A stretch of 64,000 bases of DNA, from assembly GCA_029961685.1 (NCBI GenBank), contig JARWKL010000012.1, positions 3,635,807 to 3,699,806 of the forward strand. The letters run 5' to 3'. This document shows positions 12,401 through 22,679 of the stretch, piece after piece. The notes under the pieces are model-generated. The model was not told the origin of the DNA and ran no database searches. It saw only the letters and a list, made by a program, of their open reading frames with translations. This DNA is from Aristolochia californica (taxonomy: Eukaryota; Streptophyta; Magnoliopsida; Piperales; Aristolochiaceae). The position numbers were made by a program, and so were the translations under genes. Position 1 is the first letter of the stretch, and every line of letters starts with the position of its first letter.

Positions 12401-15400
12401 TGATCTCCAAATTGGAGATAAACTTCACCAATTGCCTCCAGAAGCCCAGCAAGGAGAAGGACAGCCAAGCTTAGCAGATACCATTTCCTTCTAAAGATTA
12501 GAAGAAACATTGTTGAACTTCTAAATTCATTTAGCATGGCTTGGTTCATATCCTTCGATTTCTGAATCCCTAAACCTCCCATATTTTTTGGCATGCAGAC
12601 ATCCTCCCATTTGACCAAATGATACTTTAAAGTATCACTCGATCCTCTCCATAGAAATCTTCTTTTTAGCCTATGAATGGTATTACAAATCGAAACGGGG
12701 CAGGGCATAAAGGACAAAGCATAATTTGGGATGCCTGCAATACAAGACTTCAAGAGAATGAGTTTGCCGGCTTTACTAAGAAATCTGCCCTTCCATGTTG
12801 CTAGACGAGTCTCCAATTTTTCCACCACAGGATTCCATAGACTTTGGTTTATGCGGCCATTGAAAAGGGGAAGACCAAGGTATGGGATGCAAGAGGTTTT
12901 ACATCCAAAGATGTTCATCAACTCTTCTAAACACTTTTGATTTGAACAGGGCAAGATGGGTTGGTATGGAAATTTGCTCATCCGATCTGTTTTAAGACTC
13001 CTCTTTTTATGCACAGAATATTACCATGGATACCCAGGGTCATCAAACATCTTCTGTGGCTTGGTCTTTAGTAGTCCCCCTTAAAGTGAAGTATTTTCCT
13101 TGGTGTATGTCAAAAAACAAGATTTTAATGGTTGAGCGATTAAGTCATTGAATCTAAGGTCATTTATTTATTCACTGCTCTTTTGCATTTTTATGCAAAA
13201 AGCCATGCAGCGAATATTTTCCTTTGACTTATGTTTCCCTTTCCCAAACTTAATGTTTCAGCTCATCAAAAGGGCTCTCCCGCATCCAGGGAAGTTATTG
13301 TGGAAGACAACTTTTGTTGCAATTGTCTAGGCTATTTGGAAGGAAATGACAAAAAGACCTTTGAAGGAAAGTCTAAATCCATTAGAGATGTTATTGAAGG
13401 AATAATTCGTTTTACTCAGTTTTGGGTTTTACTCACCTCCATAGTACAGTCCTTAGAGAGCATTGGAAAGAAGTAGCCGATTTTTCCCTCTTTGACTCAT
13501 GCTCCAGTCCCCTCCTCCTCAAGAGAACAGGTTAAAACTCAACTTTGACAATAACTCACCCAGGCTCAGCAGGAGGAGGTGTCTTTCAAGATCATCTAGG
13601 TATGGTTCTTTCAGTTTACTCTACTCCCCTTAGGGTGTGTGACTTTAGGGAGGCAAAGTATCATGCTCTTCTCCTTAGTTTAAAATTCTATAGCAGTTCT
13701 CCGCATCCCCCATTTTTCTAGAAGGAGATTCAACCATGGTGAATAGTTGGCTAATGTCTTTCGCTAGGCCACCTTGGCAATTACTCCATTACAATTATGA
13801 GACTCGTGTTATTTGTCAAGGAATTTGGAATCGTGTTGTAAAAAGTATTAATAGTATTTGCAGTTTCTTTAGCAAGGTCAGGGTTTCTTTACAGCATTTA
13901 GTTGTGAGAGATTCCTTCCCATTAGATAGAGGTTGGTTAATTTTTGGGATTGATTGTTTTACTTTCCCTTGTACATTCTTTATCTTAGAGAATTTCTCAC
14001 TTTAATCAAAAACAAAATTACATCACTATATTTTTGCCTTTTTCATAGGAAAAACAAGGTAGGGAGTGAGTGTAAGAAAATTTCATAATCAAGACAGGGA
14101 GTATAGTTTATAATTTTCCAAGGTGAGGGCAATTAACTTTCTTTCGTTTGTTTTGTTATTCCAACCAATTCCAATAAGAAATTTATGCCCTCAGTTCACC
14201 GTTTCTTAAAATTTAAAAAAACCCATATTCTTTTTAAATCCCTTGTTTTGTTATTCCAACCAGTTCCAATAAAAATTTATGTCCTCAGTTTACCGTTTCT
14301 TAAAATTTAAAGAAACCCATTATTCTTTTTAAATCCCCCCTCATGTGCCATTGAACCAAAGGCCATTAATCAGAAGGCCGGTCATCAACTTTGGTGATGT
14401 TAATTGTCTACAAATCCTTTCTACTCTCATCATCTATTGCTGTACAATATGAAAAACAGAAAAAACAAAAACAAAAAAAAAACAAAAGTGTGAGGTACTT
14501 ACGACTTCGCCCACTAAAAAATGATGCACTGCCTTTGGAATTAGACAAACGGTAAGTTCCAGCAATTATATCCATAATGAGGCCTGCCAGTTGAGACATT
14601 AAGGTCATTGGGTCAACTCCAGAGTCTAATAGTTCTCTAGCTCTTTTCACAGTTTCTGCCGTATCAGATAACATGGCTAACTCCAAAAGATCCAGTAACC
14701 TCTCATCAGAAACAACACCAACCTAAGTAAGAACACTAGATTAGGACATCCACTTGATGAAAAAAACTTGTTTTTCAAAAGAAAAAATACTAACTTTTGT
14801 TTAACCAATCAAACAAAAATTACAGTTTTCCATGCATATAATTCAAAATTAAAGTTGGACCATATCATATTATGAATTTTAAAGCACGTAACTGGAAGCA
14901 AAGAATCAAGAAAGAAAAAACTCACAAAATCATTCACAAGAGATGTTGTGATTCTTCTTCCCAGCAAACTCAGTTGCTCTAACATCATTTCTGCATCCTG
15001 CAGGGATCCATCTGAGTTCAGAGCAATCAGGTCAAGAGCATCCGACTCTATATTTAAATTCTCTTCCGCGGCAAGTTTTCTCAACCTGGTTATCATATAA
15101 GTGTCCTTGATTTTTAGGAAAAGGTACTTTTGACAATGAGTAGTAATAAGCCGGGGCAGGTTGTCTGACTCAGGAGTGATAAATATGAAGACAACTCGTG
15201 GAAGAGATCTCTCAAAGAACTTCAGAAATGCAGACCAAGATTTGGGTTGTAAAAGGTGACACTCTTTGATGATGAAGATTCTGTAGTAAGACAATGGTTG
15301 GCCTAATGACAAATTTTTCAGATTACGCCTCACTGTATTGATTCCTTTTTTGTTGGTTGCATCCACTTCTGTTATCTTTGTGCCCTTTCCAGCAAAATCA

Positions 15401-16923
15401 TTACATTCCCTGCAGAATCCACATGGCTTGGTTTCATCTGCAGACAAGCAGTTCAAAGCTTTAGAAAATATCATTGCAGCTGAGCTTTTCCCTGTTCCAC
15501 GAGGACCCTGAAAGAGATACGAAGGTGCAATCTTTCCCCTGATAATGGTATTACGTAGTGATTGGACAGCAAGGCTCTGTCCAACCAACTCATCGAAAAA
15601 CCTTGGTCTATATTTCTGGCTTAAGCTTTGGTTATCAGGGGCAACCTCATCGGGTGCCACCGTTACTGCCAACTCTAACCCATCCTGGCTTCTACAGCTA
15701 GACCATCTCCTTCCATCCAAACGACTTAATGCCTCCAAATCAAGCTCCCCAAAGTTGGTTGAAAGTTCATCACTTGTTGAGTTTATCGAGGATCCAACAC
15801 CCCCATCAGGACCATTAGTCAATAATGGAAGACTATGGGATGACTTAGGATATCTTTTGATCTTGTGTGAAGCTGGTGACCTTCTTTTATTGTATAAGGA
15901 TGTCTGGCTCCCACAGAAAATACTGCTTCCTTTTCTCCTTATTGTGTCTGAAAGTGAAGGAGAATAACAACTTCCACAGCCTCTATACTTTGCCTTCTTT
16001 GACCAATAGCAAGGAATGCCACAGCCTTGGCTTCTAGATAAATCTAACTGCTCTATTTCATCACCGTCAAATGAAGCTGTAGTACCATCCCAAGATTCAA
16101 CAGTACTGGGGCAGCGATCTATATGTCTATTATATGAGCTAGTTGATGCTGGGGTATAAGAATAAGACGAATCCTCCCTTCGGGAACTTCTAAAGATTTT
16201 GGAAGAGTGAGACCAGCTTTCATATCCAGATAGCAGTGGTGATTCCAAACGTGATGCACCAGCCGTTTTCCGAGTAAACTTGTGTGGTGGCGGCCATAAA
16301 TCCTCAGAGTTACAGTAATCAGTGTCATCAGACTGATCGACAGAGTTTAATACTCCTAAAGAGCTAGATGTAAGATCAAGCTTCTGTACAATCAGGGAAT
16401 TTCGGATAGCTTTTTGTTTAGGGGCAGCATTTTTCTTCAATTTCTGAGCAATCCTTATTGAAGGTGTTTCAAGATTTGCTTCTTTGACTCGAAAGGCCAT
16501 TGTCAGATCATCAAGATAGGTGTCACTTTTAGAATCTTCTTTTAGGGCCTCACTTAGTGTGTCCCCAGTGCTTCTTGGGGCAGACACAGACAGATTGTCC
16601 TGAAGCACTTTTGAACCACTGTCACTTGACTTACCTGATTGTTGCCGCCAGTTATAGAGGAATATTTTCTTGCGGTTAGATTCACTTTTTGAAGGTAAGC
16701 TAAACTCAGGTTCAAACGAACCAAAGGAGTTATTCATTCCATTAATGATTTCTCTAGTTCCATTTCTGTACTTCCAGTTAGAAGTGGTGGCTACAGATCT
16801 AGAACTCAGTGGAGACCTCCAGGAAGAACTAGTTTCAGGATCACGGAGAAATCTTGCCTTTCGAAGGACAGTAAGTTCCCGCTTCAAGTGAAGCCCACTG
16901 GGATCAACAAAAGCACTAGACAT
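3474..16923 (-). CDS. STI: STICHEL / STICHEL-like 1 type protein (clamp-loader-like AAA+ protein), six coding exons
   Basis: Plant regulators of this family control trichome branching in Arabidopsis and resemble the bacterial DNA polymerase III gamma/tau subunit. Coding exons by GT-AG junctions are 16923-14926, 14722-14503, 6104-5649, 5164-4402, 3729-3660 and 3563-3474; they sum to 3597 bp, or 1198 residues, close to the family's roughly 1200. The N-terminus (LHLKRELTVLRKA...LRDP; KIFLYNW near 86-92), the GCGIPCYW block (300-307) and the C-terminal MSPSLLHTSNF and GYESG blocks are typical of STICHEL and STICHEL-like 1. The clamp-loader region starts near 437 (KYRPRFFDELVGQ). Walker A is GPRGTGKS (473-480) and a Cys4 zinc motif uses C492, C501, C504 and C507. 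Two ATPase motifs are unusual: Walker B reads IIKECH (Lys553 where the family has Asp), and the SRC motif reads THC. The reading frame itself is unbroken. I cannot separate the STI and STI-like 1 orthologues. Confidence 0.9.
4120..4367. repeat. 125-bp tandem duplication in intron 4 of the STICHEL-type gene
   Basis: Two head-to-tail copies (4120-4244 and 4245-4367) both run from TTTTTATCG through ACAGATAATCACGTTGG to TAACAGCACTA. They differ at only a few bases, so the duplication is recent. It lies inside the intron between coding exons 4 and 5 and does not touch splice sites. Confidence 0.9.
6310..6642 (+). mobile_element. 5'-truncated LINE, RNase H end
   Basis: A 333-bp insertion between 9-bp target duplications TTCAATGAG (6301-6309 and 6643-6651). 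It ends in a poly-A tract. It encodes the last part of a plant L1 RNase H (FVEGDSQVVIGW, then RSANHLADSRAKSG). It lies antisense to the host gene, in its intron 2. Confidence 0.9.
7421..9689 (-). mobile_element. 5'-truncated L1-type LINE with 16-bp target duplication
   Basis: It begins with the poly-T image of its 3' poly-A (7421-7440) and is flanked by AAGGTTTTTCGGAAAG (7405-7420) and AAGGTTTTTTGGAAAG (9690-9705). On the minus strand it encodes the RT palm with the YADD box (ILQYADDTIIF, near 9490), the RT thumb (8997-9368), a zinc-binding region and RNase H (7498-8859; LNFDGSSLGNPG, IEGDSKVVIG). ORF1, the endonuclease and the RT fingers are missing. The frame is broken around 9369-9395 and 8860-8996. 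It lies in the sense direction in intron 2. Confidence 0.9.
9706..10190 (-). mobile_element. Old LINE 3' fragment (RNase H remnant)
   Basis: The minus strand reads VVISWL and later VVDQLARLGVS, the third catalytic strand and C-terminus of a LINE RNase H, with several stops between. It diverges from the other LINE copies here, so it is older or of another family. The 7421-9689 LINE is inserted at its 3' edge. Confidence 0.55.
10191..10516 (+). mobile_element. Copia-type LTR (family B, copy 2) in intron 2
   Basis: It starts TGAAGAACAGG and ends AATTCAACA, followed by a decayed primer site (TCATCTTAGAGCAGG). The TATA region (ctattataaataaag) and the end align with the family B LTR at 1067-1381 and, inverted, with 61826-62252. 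No target duplication is visible. Confidence 0.6.
10517..10982 (+). other. Unassigned intronic DNA after the family B LTR
   Basis: The first bases resemble the leader following the LTR at the window end (inverted, 63895-63936), so they belong to the same remnant. The rest shows no gene. A LINE-derived sequence interrupted at 10983 by the next insertion resumes at 12944. Confidence 0.35.
10999..12926 (-). mobile_element. 5'-truncated L1-type LINE with 15-bp target duplication
   Basis: A poly-T tract follows the target duplication CTAAACACTTTTGAT (10983-10997; second copy 12927-12941). The minus strand encodes the RT thumb region (about 12334-12926), a zinc-binding region (11740-12073) and RNase H (11063-11491; LSFDGSSLGN, HIEGDSKEVIGW). 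Several frameshifts and stops separate them. The catalytic YADD region is lost. It inserted into an older plus-strand LINE. Confidence 0.85.
12944..14005 (+). mobile_element. Old plus-strand LINE remnant (zinc-binding region and RNase H)
   Basis: Plus-strand frames recover LKLNFDNNSPG (near 13525), FLEGDSTMVNSW (13720-13755) and SLQHLVVRDSFPLDRGW (13890-13935), the core of a LINE RNase H. The upstream part resembles the Cys-rich linker. Many stops make it clearly dead. It is the host of the LINE at 10999-12926 and is antisense to the STICHEL-type gene. Confidence 0.6.
14148..14337. repeat. 95-bp tandem duplication in intron 2
   Basis: Copies at 14148-14242 and 14243-14337 share TTGTTTTGTTATTCCAACC, then CCGTTTCTTAAAATTTAAA, then CTTTTTAAATCCC, with a handful of differences. 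It lies about 170 bp from coding exon 2 without altering it. Confidence 0.85.
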
Positions 16924-17782
16924 TTCCTTTTAGACTTTAGCAACCCAAGCACATATCCTCTGAAAGACAGACCATGCCTCTGAAAATCATACACCTTCTG
17001 CTTGCTCCATACATCTGACATCAAATTCCATACAAGTAAACTCAACAAATTCTTGCAACAGATGACATGGTATTCAATAAATACTAGTTTCCCAATATTT
17101 ACGAAAATGACTCCTAAATACAGAGTAAAAATATAGGGCAGTATTAGAACTAACAATTTAATGGCAGTCTCAGACAAGCACAAGACATTTTTAAACTCTA
17201 AAAACCATTCAGAAAAGATATATCAACGGCTAACAAAAGTGTCATCCACGTTCCTCATGTCCTTTCCACTATATAAAATGTTAAATTCTTCATAATGTCC
17301 TCTTCAAACTTATGAAAATATAAAATAGCAACAATACCAATCATATTATAGAAGTAAATCCAGGAAGCTGCTGCTAAGGAAGTCAAACACATGTAATAAG
17401 TTGGAACACATGAACGGTATTACAGCTATTAAATGAAATGAAAGTTCATTCCAGTAAAGTTGACTATGGATTTTTAAAAATTAAACAATTCTGACTCTCT
17501 GTAGCTGAGACCATGAGTTGTGGTCCATCATAACAAGTCAACCGATGTTCCACTAAATCATTCTTTTTCAGTCAATCCAATAGAAAAGCAGAAATTTTGG
17601 TCTTTTGATGGATTAATATATAATTTAAGAGGTAAACAAAACATAAATAAATCAACGACAAGGTCAAAGACAATTAAATTTTTAAAAACCCAGAAACTAC
17701 CCTATGCTCATAAATCCAAAAGACGGCCATATTTCAGAGAGAACAAGAAAGAGATCCTTTGATTTTTAAGAAATCCTTAAAC
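16924..17782 (-). promoter_or_regulatory. Upstream region of the STICHEL-type gene
   Basis: This stretch must contain the 5' UTR and proximal promoter. A TATATA stretch on the minus strand near 17271-17276, about 350 bp upstream of the ATG, is the only core-promoter-like sequence I see. A 5' UTR intron cannot be excluded. No coding frame here matches a known family. Confidence 0.3.
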
Positions 17783-18288
17783 TGTTAAAGTTGGATCAGT
17801 TCGTTCCAAAATGACTAAGCAAAATTAAGAGACGTTCCCAAATGATAAACATAGAACATTTCAAACCCAAAGAACATTTCAAACCCAAATGAGTGCAGCA
17901 GTATTGTCCTAGATAGAACAACGATCACTCTCAAACCAATTAACCTAAGATGTTGAGCACATGCATAACAATGGGTCAACTTTTTTACCTACCAATACTC
18001 CCCTCATGAACAAATAACCAAACGAGCCATAGAGAACAAACACAAAAGCCACATGGAACACAAACACAGGCTTGAGTTGACTTTAATCGCATGTTGAAAT
18101 GATGTCATTTTCTCCCAATATAATTAGCCAAAGTTAAGAGACATTTTCCCCACTAATAAACATATAATACATTCAAGCCCCTACCAATGTGGGACTATTC
18201 TCCCTCACACAACAACCCTCAAAAAACTACCCCGAGACATGGAGCACATGTACAACAGTACACTGGTGGACTTTTTTACCCACCAACA
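17783..18288 (-). mobile_element. TRIM-like small LTR element, about 0.5 kb
   Basis: Two related direct repeats, 18092-18288 (197 bp, 5' LTR on the minus strand) and 17783-17997 (215 bp), share the start TGTTGGTGGGTAAAAAAGT and TATTGGTAGGTAAAAAAGT. The 94 bp between them end in a purine tract (ATGAGGGGAG) directly before the 3' copy. A primer site after the 5' copy is degenerate and no clear target duplication is seen. It encodes nothing. It lies about 0.9 kb upstream of the STICHEL-type ATG. Confidence 0.55.
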
Positions 18289-18747
18289 GTAATTTAAACT
18301 GAACCCAACAAGATGTACCTCTAAAAAGCAAATATATATTATAAGCTGTGCACATGTCCTTTATCATAACTAGGCAAAATGATGCTCTACTTAGTTGTTC
18401 CTCATCAGTGAATCCAAAAAAAAAGCAAGATTTTGTCTTAATTAATCATTACATACTTTAAAAGAAACCACAAATAAATCAGCCAAAAGGGCAAAAGACA
18501 ATCATGTACTTTGAAAACCAAAAATTAGACACCAAAACCAAGAATACCTCTAATAATGATGAACAAAAATACATCTCCCAAATTTGACTTGTAGTGTCAA
18601 ATAAGCGAATAATTGACATTGTGCCTTCATGAAACCCCCGTGAAGACCCTAGCAAAATTTAGCCTTTCTACCCTGAAGTACACTTATTTCCTTAATTGTT
18701 ATTCGAATACATTTACTACTCTATTTTACACCATAACACTTCGTAAA
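18289..18747. other. No recognisable feature
   Basis: AT-rich upstream DNA between the TRIM-like element and a LINE fragment. I see no gene or RNA here. Confidence 0.4.
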
Positions 18748-18760
18748 CATTGTGTTCACT

Positions 18761-19026
18761 AGTCTCTAATGAGACTCTAAGGTGGTGATCGGTTGGTGCC
18801 AGAATGCCTCCACTCCTCCGTGGCGCCTTTGGGATGCCTTTTTTGAAATTTTGGATATTGTAAATCTCTTTAATTGTTTCTGGTCTCTTATTCAGAGATC
18901 AGCAAATTCTGTGGCTGATGCCCTAGCCAAGCTAGGAGCCTCCTTGCAATCTTTTGTTGTCAGGAGTTAGCTCCTTCTATTCTCTTAATAAATTCACATT
19001 TCATCAAAAAAAAAAAAAAAAAAAAG
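18761..19026 (+). mobile_element. 266-bp truncated LINE (RNase H end) with 13-bp target duplication
   Basis: It is flanked by CATTGTGTTCACT (18748-18760 and 19027-19039) and ends in a 20-base poly-A. The frame reads VIGWCQNASTPPWRLWD and then SANSVADALAKLGASLQ, the last third of a LINE RNase H. Confidence 0.9.
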
Positions 19027-19425
19027 CATTGTGTTCACTGGAAGAAAATCTGTCAGCAAAGTAATTGATGTTTGCTGCACCTTTTTCTCTTCACATCTCT
19101 CTTAGCGGCTTTCAACATTGTTTTCTTTCTTTTCACCTTTTTCAAAATGGAATTAATTAAAAGAGAAAACAGAGCAACAGGCACACACCTTCCACTCCTC
19201 TTTCCCTTCATTATTAAAAAGCATGGAACAAAACCAAAATAAACTTTCTTGAAAGAAAACTTCAATCAAAGAATCTATCTCGCTGGTTTTCCTTACTAGA
19301 CATTGCTCTTAACAAGTGCTACTGCTGATTGCTAAGCCAAAAACATATCAGGACTTCACCTTTAATATGTCAGGATCACAACATCTCACTCTGTTCGTTG
19401 GAAGCAACGTTCAAGATTTCGATGG

Positions 19426-20835
19426 ATGGCCGAAGGAGATGGGAATACAAAGTTTTTCCATTCCATCGCCTCGGCCAGGAGGAGGACTAACCGTATAACT
19501 GCTCTTTGTAACGGAGAACAAGTGATTACAGATAGTGCCTCCATTTCTAACCTCTTGGTGAAGTACTTCCCAGAACTATATTCAGAAGTATGTTTCAGAA
19601 GACCAAAACTCCATGAACTTGACTTCGAGCGCATCTCATCTGAAGACGCTGCAGATCTTGAAAAACCTTTTTCACCAGAAGAAATTGAACAGGCTGTCCT
19701 TGGCCTTCCTAAAGATAAAGCCCCAGGACCAAATGGGTTTAATGGTGAGTTTTACCACTGTTTTTGGGACCTGTTAAAAAATGATGTATGTGCCTTCATT
19801 CACAATTTTCACCAAGTGGGTATAACACACTCTGGGATCGGCGCATCTTTTATTGCTCTTATTCCTAAAAAAACAAATTCGGAGTTACCCATGGATTTCC
19901 GTCCCATTAGTCTTACTTCCAGTTCATATAAAATTATTAGGCGTCTCTTGGGCAATCGGTTGAGAGCAGTCCTTTACAAGGTAATTAATCCTTGTCAAAG
20001 TGCTTTTATTCGAGACAGAAACATCTTGGACTCTTCTCTAACAGCTCATGAACTCCTTGATTCGTTCAAAAAATCATCCCTTCCCATGTTTGTCCTGAAA
20101 ATTGATTTTGAAAAAGCCTTTGACCGGGTTGACTGGAAACTTGTGGATTATCTTTTTGACTGTATGGGTTTTGGCACAAGATGGAAATTTTGGATGAGGA
20201 GTTGTATTTCCTCTCCTTCTTATTCTGTCTTTGTAAATGGTAAACCTCGTGGTTATTTCAAAGCCTCTAGGGGGATAAGACAAGGAGACCCTCTATCTCC
20301 ATTCATTTTTACTCTCGTAGGAGAATACCTTATCTCTATGATCCGTTTTTCAAAACATTCGGGTTGGCTAAATCCTGTTTTTGCTGATCCGAACCATGAC
20401 ATTCCCATTTTACAATACGCTGATGATACTATCCTTTTTGGAGAAGGGTCCATGAGACAATTTAAACACATGAAAGTTGTATTGAACATCTTTGAATTGA
20501 CCACTGGTCAAAAGATTAGTTGGGAGAAAACTTCAATTTTTGGATTTAACATTGAATCCTCCATTCTCAATCCGATGGCGAATTATCTGGATTGTAAGGT
20601 TGCGTCTTTTCCAAGCACATATCTAGGCTTGCCTTTGACTCCACTATTGCCTACAAAGAACTCCTGGTTCCCGGTTGTTGAGCGTCTCGAGAAGCGTCTC
20701 GCTTCATGGAAAGGGAAATTTTTATCCAAAGCTGGTAAGTTGGTTCTCATCAAATCTTGCCTACACGGTATTCCTTCCTATTTTTTATCCTTGTATCAAT
20801 GTCCTGCATCTATTCGGGATAGAATAGAGTTTTGA
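19426..20835 (+). pseudogene. LINE reverse transcriptase domain (469 codons open)
   Basis: This is the longest uninterrupted LINE frame in the window. It contains KAPGPNGFNGEFY, the FRPISLTSSSYKII block, the first catalytic Asp in KIDFEKAFDRV, GIRQGDPLSPF, and ILQYADDTILFGEG with both catalytic Asp (codons at 20416-20427). The frame breaks at 20833 with a stop where family members continue. The element lacks ORF1 and the endonuclease, so it is not autonomous although the RT core looks sound. Confidence 0.8.
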
Positions 20836-21981
20836 AAAAAGAAGATTCTTATGGAATGGGCCAAATGGGGAAAAAAAGTTTAGTCTTGTAAAATGGGAAG
20901 ATGTTTGTAAGCCAATTATAATGGGGGGACTCGGGATTCGGGACATTGCTACCACAAACAAGGCACTACTCATGAAGTGGATCTGGGAATACAACATGCA
21001 ACCCAATCTGCTGTGGCGTAGAATGGTTAAAATGAAGTCCGGAACAGTTCATGGCTGGTGGATGGACGGGGGGAGGTTTTATAAGTTATCTCCTGTTTGG
21101 AAGAAAATTGCCAAATTTTTACCAACTTTCAAGTCAGCCGTCAAATGCTACATTGGGTGCGGAAAAGAAACTCTATTATGGATGGATTGGTGGATAGGCT
21201 CAAGCTGTTTGATCATCAACATCTTTATCAATTATCAAGATCTCATAGCACGATGGTTTCTGACCATTGGCAGCTTTCGGGTGGCTGAAATCTACATTTA
21301 AGGCGAGCATTGTACGATTCTGAAGCACTGGAAGCCACTAGCCTGGGCAAATTGCTTTCAGAAGTGACATTAAAAAGCTCTACTGACACACTCATCTGGA
21401 TGCTGAACAAACAAGGTATGTTCTCCACTGCTTCTGCGTACCACCATATGATTTCATATCCGACTCCCCAAGCAGCACATCCTACTGCCTTTGCATAGTC
21501 GCTACCTATTCCTCCTCAAGTTAAGTTCTTTATTTGGACGATATGCCACAAGAAAATCTTAACCTCTGACGCTTTACAAAGACGTGGCACTAATTTTCCA
21601 AACCCAGAATGCCCGTTTTGTAATTCATCTCCTGAAACAGCAGATCACGCGCTTCTGCACTGTGCATATGCTCATAAGATCTGGACCGAATTAATGGATA
21701 AATCCGTATATCATACTGCCCATCTCAAGATTTACATAACACCATCCTAACTTTGGTTAGCTCTCGATCTCCCAAAATTGGGAAAAATTTTAATCTCTTG
21801 CTATGTTGGACACATTGCATGGAATTTATGGAAAGAAAGAAATAATCGAAAATTCAATCAAAAAGCTCTCCCAGGGAAAATTCTTTGTGATCAGATTATC
21901 GGTCAAGTAACCTCTTGGGTTCTCCAACGCAAAGAATTCTACAACTTGAAAGGGACAAACATGTGAGGAAATTGGCGAAAT

Positions 21982-22464
21982 GTGGCATGTATGTCTAATC
22001 CGGCAAGAGCCCTTGAGATGGTTGAATGGTCCAACCCCCCTCTTGGGCACTTTAAACTAAATTTTGATGGAAGTGCTCTTGGATGTCCGAGACTGGCTGG
22101 TTTTGGCGGAGTTATTCAAGATGAACAAGCCAATCTTATCTTCACATATGCAAGTCCAATTGGTGTATCTGACTCTACTAGCGCGGAATTATATGGACTG
22201 TACAACGGTCTGAAACTTTTCAAGCAAAAAAAGGATGGTGCTCTCTTAGTTGAAGGAAATTCTCAAGTCATCATCAATTGGTGCACAAAGCCATCCAAAC
22301 CTCCTTGGCGTCATTGGGAGTTATTTGAGGAAATCTGTAAGTTAATTTTTGTCTTACATTGTACTTGGAAACATGTTCCAAGATCAGCTAATCACTTAGC
22401 CGATGCTCAAGCTAAAAAAGGAGTTTCCCTCCAACACCTTGTTATGGAGGAAATGTCTCTTTAG
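21982..22464 (+). pseudogene. LINE RNase H domain
   Basis: An open 160-codon frame has the plant L1 RNase H core: KLNFDGSALG (first Asp), SDSTSAELYGLYNGL (Glu), LLVEGNSQVIINWC (third Asp replaced by Asn) and RSANHLADAQAKKGV (last Asp). The EGDS to EGNS change probably removes catalytic activity. It is the C-terminus of the ORF2 at 19383-22526. Confidence 0.75.
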
Positions 22465-22679
22465 CTTTAAGGTTTGTAATCTTTTTTCTTCAGTAATACA
22501 TTCACGCTTACTTCTCAAAAAAAAAAGTTCATAAGAAAAGAAATTGCATGAAATGACAGACAATGCAATTGGTTCTTCTGTCATCAACAACCACAGTATG
22601 TGTTTTCCTCTGACAGCAAAAGGATGATTGCCCCCTCTTCCAGCTTTCCACATTTTCTAGATTGACGGTATAATACAAA

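Larger units (their letters stand above)
6105..14502 (-). other. Intron 2 of the STICHEL-type gene, 8.4 kb, filled with retrotransposons
   Basis: The donor is AGTC|gtaagt reading down from 14503, and the acceptor is ctctag|TGTCTG ending at 6105. The join restores the codon for Leu in GRS-L-SEIELERL, which matches the family. The intron contains LINE copies at 6310-6642, 7421-9689, 9706-10190, 10999-12926 and 12944-14005, an LTR at 10191-10516 and a 95-bp tandem duplication. The other four introns are 96 to 672 bp. Confidence 0.85.
19383..22526 (+). mobile_element. 5'-truncated L1-type LINE with intact RT domain
   Basis: The LINE reading begins near 19383 with the linker VRWKQRSRFRWMAEGDGNT that precedes RT and ends in poly-A at 22526. 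It covers RT (19426-20835), RT thumb and linker (20921-21301), a zinc-binding region (about 21310-21966) and RNase H (21982-22464). ORF1 and the endonuclease are missing. I found no convincing target duplication, so the left edge is approximate. Confidence 0.8.

Noticed and set aside
14809..14925. Extension of exon 1 beyond 14926
   Set aside because: The frame past VNDF departs from the family, and GTGAGT at this point is a good donor that joins to VGVVSDERLL at 14722.
15545..15967. 140-codon plus-strand open frame
   Set aside because: It is the antisense shadow of the long first exon of the STICHEL-type gene.
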